64,000 nucleotides of DNA from NCBI GenBank assembly GCA_002633025.1, contig NMRB01000471.1, positions 141,609 through 205,608 on the forward strand, written 5' to 3'. The notes below the pieces were generated by a model. That model was not told the DNA's origin and did not search any database. It saw only the letters and a program-made list of their open reading frames with translations. Below, one piece after another: positions 58,719-64,000 of the stretch; the stretch's first letter is position 1; the number at the start of each line of letters is the position of its first letter. The stretch is from Notospermus geniculatus. Lineage: Eukaryota; Nemertea; Pilidiophora; Heteronemertea; Lineidae. The translations under genes were made by a program, and so were the position numbers.

Positions 58719-61119
58719 CCCCCGAGAGGACCACGTCGCGTCGGTCGTTCATTTTGTTTTACGGACAGAACTCGAACGTGCGGCAAAATAGGACTTGCCC
58801 ACTGAGCTGACGGCTGATAGGGGTCACAACAGAAAAAGGTTTTACCGATGTTTTTAGGGGCACGGACATAACCCTTAAAGGGTTTCAGAAACTGAAAATT
58901 TTCACATTAGCTTCTGTGGAAAGATAAGAGGGATTGGAGACTGACCTTCACCACAGGCTCCGAGCTAATTGTGTCGAGAAAACACGAGTATTGACATTAA
59001 ACATCAACTGAAGCCTTTGATACCTAACACTACACAGCGAAATGAAACGCATCACAAAAACGATAAAAACATCTTTTGTTACGTGTGTTTCATCTACCTG
59101 CGTTCTTCACTAAAATAATTTTATTCTCAAGCGGATTTGTAGCCGTTTTCCATGATGTAAACCTCAAAAACCGATACGGAAAAAACTCGGCCGTGTTACC
59201 AGCATCGTGAGAGTGCATGGGATAGGCAAGACGACCATTCCGCAATGACCGACCGAGTCTACATAGAGTTGGCAGCCGTAAAACGAGACAATAAAATGGA
59301 GGCTATAATGTGAGCAGAATATTCATAATCCGACCGGACAAATGTAGAGTACCTCGGACAGTATGATGGCGTTACACCAAGGAAACAGAAAACTGAATAG
59401 TTCACAAACGAATTTCTTACACACTTTTTAGCTGAAGGTTTCGCTTTTCTCGTAAGCGGACCACTTAGCGTGTTTAGCTGTAATATATGTTTTAACAATT
59501 GAAACCGCATGTCACCTGACTGCGGATTATCATTTTTGGGACCAGAATTTCATGCATTGAAAGGAATGTGTTCCAAAATGATGCCGTGTTCGAATAAAGT
59601 GAGAATGTTAGTTTTTCCCTGCGAGGAACATCTGATGCTAACCGACAAGCCAAGAGATCGGTTACTTTATCACATACTTCCCGCAGGCGATACCATAATA
59701 CACTCAACGAAATTAGTGAAGGATAATATAAATTAATAATACTTTTATAATCACAAATTATACGGCAAGTGTACCCGTCATCGACCAGCCTGCCGAGTTC
59801 AACAGTACATCATACTTTTAGCAGATGAAAATGTATTTTGTTATGGATATTCAACCGAAATATTTTCGACATGCAGCGAAAACATATACACTTTGCATAT
59901 GATGAATTTTTATGTTGCATAAATTAAGATGTATTTTTCGAAATAATTCAAAAATTTTGAAGACACAAAGTTTGTCATATTGGGGACGGGATAATGATGA
60001 TAAATGTATTTTTGTGTCCTTGTGCGGTCTTTGTGATAGGGACCCGTGGATAAGGAACATACCGGCGGACATTGGTCAAGAAAGACTAAAGCAAGAGTAA
60101 TAATAATGCTGACAGTAAACTGTACTTACCCGCCTTTGTCTGGTTCGTGATCCGTGCAATAACAATATAAGTTCCGACAGTTTGCGAAGCGTCTGTCTCT
60201 CTTAGGCGTTCCTTCCTTGTAATTATGCTTCAAAATGCAAAAGTTCAACTGGATACCCTGTTATAAATTATCGACGAAGAAGTACGGCGAACTCTGGCGG
60301 AGCGATCGGTAGTTTTACCCTGATGGGACACCGGCTCTGACGTCACACCATGCACTGGCTCCCGAGTAGAGCGACGTCGAACAGTTCAAGAATCCGGTTG
60401 GCTCAGCTCACGGCTGACTAATCTCTCCACGTCGACTCTGCGGGAAGTGTAAAATTGCCATAAGCAAAGCGATTGCACGCTATGTTATATAGTGATTGTA
60501 TCACAGGAATTATCCATTAGTTGAGATTTTAGATGAGAATCGGGTAGATGTATAGATACTACATAGATAGAATGTAAACATATCACGAAATACGGAACAT
60601 CAATGTTCTAGGGATCTGTAATGGTTTGAGATTGATTCAAATATAGCGCCTCATTAGTGGGTTTACACCCGCACCCTTGCTGTAAGGCGCAGGCGTACAT
60701 CTATGTACAGGGCCAAAGTGTTTTAGTCAAGAACTACAGGCACGCGTACATGTACACGTACACGTACCACAACTTCTGTCGTGACAAGATCAAAGTCCAT
60801 AATGGAATATAATATACCTTCACCGCTGTTGCGTCCGTCTCCACCTGTTTCAAGCGAGGAAGTGAGTGTTGAGGGCGTTATTCACGGAGCTCTCGTAACA
60901 TTACGGAGTGCATGACCGTTTACAAGTCCATCTGCGGCAACCTATTGTTCACTCTCAACCTGCGTGATGTAACGGGCGTTTTCTGAATATTTCTATTTTT
61001 ACCAGCGAAGGTCGGACAAATATTAGATAACAAGTAGACTTTACTGAGTGACCACATTGTCGATGGTGAGACAGGACAAAAGCAGGGTCAAAAATGAAAT
61101 AGACACGTCCGACGTCACT
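58719..61119. other. Non-coding stretch, nothing recognised
   Basis: Short frames only. A CRE (TGACGTCA at 60338) lies near an inverted CCAAT at about 60400, outside any recognised MITE. Confidence 0.35.
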
Positions 61120-61124
61120 CGGGC

Positions 61125-61401
61125 CAGGGCCGGATCCAGGATTCACAGAAAGGGGGGGGGCGTAGCTCGACAAAGTTGGTGAGCACCGAAAAAGTGAAGC
61201 CTAAACGGGGGGGGGGTCTGGCTCTCCCCCAGAAAAATTTGACAATTTAAGTGCTTTTAGATGCATTTTCCTGGCATCTGAGAGCAAAATACTAGAATTT
61301 TTATGTTATTAAATTTTTCTTGCTAAAAAAAATCATTGCTCTGCCAAAAATAGGGGGGGGGGCGTACGCCCCCCACGCCCCCCCCCCTGGATCCGGCCCT
61401 G
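61125..61401. mobile_element. hAT-like non-autonomous element
   Basis: A 277-bp element with perfect 16-bp terminal repeats CAGGGCCGGATCCAGG and CCTGGATCCGGCCCTG, flanked by the direct repeat CGGGC (61120-61124 and 61402-61406). The CAGGGCCGGATCCAGG end is of a type seen in animal hAT elements; an 8-bp duplication would be expected but only 5 bp match. The interior carries several G/C homopolymer runs and no transposase. Confidence 0.7.
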
Positions 61402-61921
61402 CGGGCGGTTCGCTACCAAATACTCAAGGCCAAGTACTCCCTTGCTGTGTGTATTACAAGAGTGTGTGGGTGAACGTGAGACAAGTACTGCTTGTAGTAT
61501 AATGACTACAGTGTATGACTGGCGGGAAGCATACACACTCAATTCAAGGAGATCATTCCCCATCCCAGACCGACACCGCGTGAACCAGGCATATCACAAC
61601 AGGTTGCCGCCACATGACACAGGGGGCTTACGTTGCCATGTCTCAGAATCTCCATTAGACAGAGTAAACAGGTGCTGAGCACTCACGGGATGGATCTGAC
61701 CAATATGTCTGATCATAAACTTATTAGTGTCCAAGCTACGCTCTGAATTTACGACATGTCTTCAGTGACAGTGGGATGCTGTGTAGGCCGAGTGACGGGG
61801 TAGGCAAACATGGGCAGACCTGAACAGATTAAGTCAGCACGGGGGCAAAAGCAGGCAATGCTCGGAGGAAATGTTTCAGTAGGTCTCAGATGAGGGCCGA
61901 CTCTGGACGTGTGGCCATATT

Positions 61922-62096
61922 TAAGGCCCGTTTCCACTATAGCGGATTCTGCCGCGTCTTGCGGCGAGCGGTGCGGTTTTCACAGGCATTGGTATAATCA
62001 GTAGGCCATTGTATTGTTAAACCATCGAAGGATTATCCAAAGCCCTGTGAAAACCGCACCGCTCGCCGGAAACCGCCGCGGAATCCGCTATAGTGG
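61922..62096. mobile_element. MITE with AAGGCCCGTTTCCACTATAGCGG end
   Basis: Left TAAGGCCCGTTTCCACTATA then GCGGATTCTGCCGCG; right arm CGGAATCCGCTATAGTGG. The inner pair GGTGCGGTTTTCACAGG/CCTGTGAAAACCGCACC is perfect. The last bases of the right terminal repeat are replaced by the start of the next element. Confidence 0.8.
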
Positions 62097-62229
62097 AAGG
62101 CCCGTTTCCACATGCGCGTTTTACGCTGCGTTATGACGCTTTGCCCATTATTTGGAAGCAGAGCGGCGGGAAATAACAAAAGATTTAACGCATCACGCAG
62201 CGTGAAACGCGCATGTGGAAACGGGCCTT
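62097..62229. mobile_element. MITE with AAGGCCCGTTTCCACATGCGCG ends
   Basis: A 133-bp near-perfect palindrome, AAGGCCCGTTTCCACATGCG to CGCATGTGGAAACGGGCCTT, directly abutting the previous element. The two share the outer 15 bp but have different interiors. Confidence 0.85.
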
Positions 62230-62734
62230 TATGAAGCCTTCGCAACACTCGAGGAGTGGAGAGGTTAAGGCTGCGTTCGTTTACTGAACCCAGAAGCTCT
62301 GAGCGTTTGTGACTAATCGAGCAGCATGTGCAAAATAGTTTCCGTGAAGAAAGTCTCGCAAACTGGCAAAAAAACTTGTTCCTTTCCTGAATTCGATGGC
62401 ACAAAGCTATCAGTCTACTTTACCGAGCGGATCTTCTCACGTGTACGAAACGATGGCTATGTTAGTAAAAACTTGCTGTTTCCGGATGCCGTACTTCTCG
62501 TCGAGAGGTTGACGGAAACCTCTTGCTTTTAGTCGTGATGCTAGATTTAGGGAACTAAGATATGTCACCTGGTGGAGAACACCCGCAGAGGTGACCCTTG
62601 GTAAGCGATGAGCTATAAATAATGAAGGGTTTTACTACTTGTACAAACGGGGAGGGGATATTATAAAGGTGCCATCTTCAACTGCACTTGAAGATTTTGT
62701 GTAAGTCTTTCCTAATACTGGAACCATTCAATAT

Positions 62735-62784
62735 GTGTGCATCGTTGATGTCATCATTGGTGTGCATCGTTGATGTCATCATTG
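62735..62784. repeat. 25-bp tandem duplication
   Basis: GTGTGCATCGTTGATGTCAT followed by CATTG occurs twice without change. Confidence 0.9.
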
Positions 62785-62826
62785 GTGTATTACCTAGTCT
62801 TGTCTGTTAACTGGCGAATGTTGTAT

Positions 62827-63131
62827 TTAAAGGTGCTCTAGTTCGAAATTGTAAACATTACGGTTTGTTTATTTACATGGTTGATTATAATAGTTATTTT
62901 TCCTCGGACAGGTGGCAGCACCGTGTATACCAAAACGTTAATGTTATCTATTTTTATATCTATCTTGATAAATATTCTTGTAACTGAAATATATTTATGA
63001 TTTTACGCTCAAAAACAAACAAAAGTTGTGAAAGGCGAGATTTAATTCAATTTTATCTGATTTGTTAGTACCAGAAGTTGACAATAGGTGGCACAACGTA
63101 ATATTTACAATTCGAACTAGAGCACCTTTAA
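62827..63131. mobile_element. TTAA-flanked MITE 1
   Basis: Bounded by TTAA at 62827-62830 and 63128-63131. Terminal repeats AGGTGCTCTAGTTCGAAATT and ATTCGAACTAGAGCACCT continue as TGTAAA/TTTACA. The TTAA duplication is that of piggyBac-type elements, though the terminal bases are not the usual CCC. There is no transposase. Confidence 0.75.
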
Positions 63132-63384
63132 AGCCTCACTGTATTGAATTTTACGATATTTTCAAAGTGTTAGGAGAATGCAGGAAGAGGTCTCATAGCC
63201 TCGCGAAGGTCAGCAAAATGCTTGCCTGATACGTACTTCAAAGAATCAAGGCCTAGTTTTCAGCACACAATGAAAAAACTGCAGGCAGAGCTCTAATGTA
63301 TTCAGATAGAGCATAATACATTTTACACTACACTAACGTCGGAGGACGTAAGCACTTTCTGAATTCAATACAGTGAGGCTTTAA
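63128..63384. mobile_element. TTAA-flanked MITE 2
   Basis: Bounded by TTAA at 63128-63131 (shared with MITE 1) and 63381-63384. Terminal repeats AGCCTCACTGTATTGAATT and AATTCAATACAGTGAGGCT are 19 bp and perfect. It is non-coding inside. Confidence 0.8.
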
Positions 63385-64000
63385 GTTGAATATATTATAA
63401 TTTATGTAGGATGTATATTCACGATGGTGTTACACGATCTGCATCATATTTTACTTGGAGCATGTTTTAGTTTCGTTACAAATTGGAGTTACCCAGCATC
63501 CCTTCAGGGATACCTCGATACACAACCCGCCTTCTGTTGCTTTTGTTTGGAATGCACTCGCCCGAAACCATAACATCAAAACAATGCTTCAGAGAAACCC
63601 TTTGTCATGCGCCTTTTTCCACATAAACATAACAGATATGAGGCTACACAGAATAAAAATCTTCAAAACCCAAGTAAACTTTATGATAACTTTATGATAA
63701 AGGTAGAGAATCCTTTAAAGGCAATCCTTCTAGACGAACAAATGTTAATTAAACCCAGATTGACAATCTAATATTACCAAAACTCTTAAGGGCGTTATTC
63801 CATGTGAGAGTTTTATCGCAGTTGGCTCTCTATGGGCAGCTCAAACGTGGAAAGCTATGGGCAGCCGTTTGTCTCATTGGTCACAGCGAGAAACTGCCCC
63901 AGGTGACCGTTTTCTGGGCAACTAAGAAAACTCACCCACGTGGAGGAGCGCATTCACCAACAAGCTCAAACCGATGAGCGAGGGCGTGTGGCGCCAACTT
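63385..64000. other. Non-coding stretch, possible element cut by the window end
   Basis: No gene recognised. TTAAGGGCGTTATTCCATGT at about 63787 resembles the start of another TTAA-flanked element; its partner end would lie beyond the window. Confidence 0.3.

Noticed and set aside
1-64000. tRNA, rRNA and snRNA genes.
   Set aside because: I looked for B-box-like GGTTCGANNCC and other hallmarks; sites such as GGTTCGAAAAACC near 18992 lack a matching A box and a clover-leaf fold.

Overview
This window looks like nuclear DNA from an animal, most likely a marine invertebrate; the phylum cannot be settled from the sequence. The evidence: no long open frames on either strand (the longest is under 200 codons and lies in a duplicated repeat), no operon-like packing, many short inverted-repeat elements of the MITE/foldback type, several minisatellites, and eight single N characters marking assembly gaps. 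I recognise no protein-coding gene, tRNA, rRNA or CRISPR array. The window is best read as intergenic or intronic DNA colonised by non-autonomous transposable elements. Short exons of a split gene could be present unseen.

Layout. 1-17.9 kb: mostly unique non-coding DNA with one copy each of MITE families B (668-869) and C (2685-2835), minisatellites at 3.4, 5.6 and 7.0 kb, a double-hairpin element at 8.0-8.4 kb, two copies of the GACGTCA-rich family A (11.6 and 13.0 kb), and promoter-like clusters near 12.7, 15.1 and 17.0 kb. 17.9-18.6 kb: long palindromes carrying a three-stem, hammerhead-like motif. 19-27 kb: a small MITE, three more family A copies, one copy of the tandem-repeat family D and a GGCC hairpin. 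27.6-31.6 kb: two direct duplications, each joined across a single N; they look like unmerged allelic contig ends, and one pair differs by a clean 167-bp MITE insertion. 32.6-38.6 kb: minisatellites, a 199-bp MITE, a 618-bp foldback element, a CACGTG-rich minisatellite and a sixth family A copy. 42.3-53.75 kb: a roughly 5.5-kb segment present twice in direct orientation, containing families A, B and C plus a nested MITE cluster that differs between the copies. 53.8-54.1 kb: a foldback element cut by a gap. 54.4-55.9 kb: a two-copy repeat with a conserved hairpin. 58-64 kb: a hAT-like element, two abutting GGCCC-end MITEs and two TTAA-flanked MITEs sharing one TTAA.

The main theme is regulatory rather than coding. 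Several unrelated MITE families carry the CRE palindrome TGACGTCA or GACGTC cores, and family A also carries the E-box GTCACGTGAC. No gene partnership can be described because no gene was found. The most interesting leads are the CRE/E-box MITEs, the insertion difference between the paired copies at 27.7 kb, the hammerhead-like palindromes, the double-hairpin element and the stem-loop repeat at 54.5/55.8 kb.
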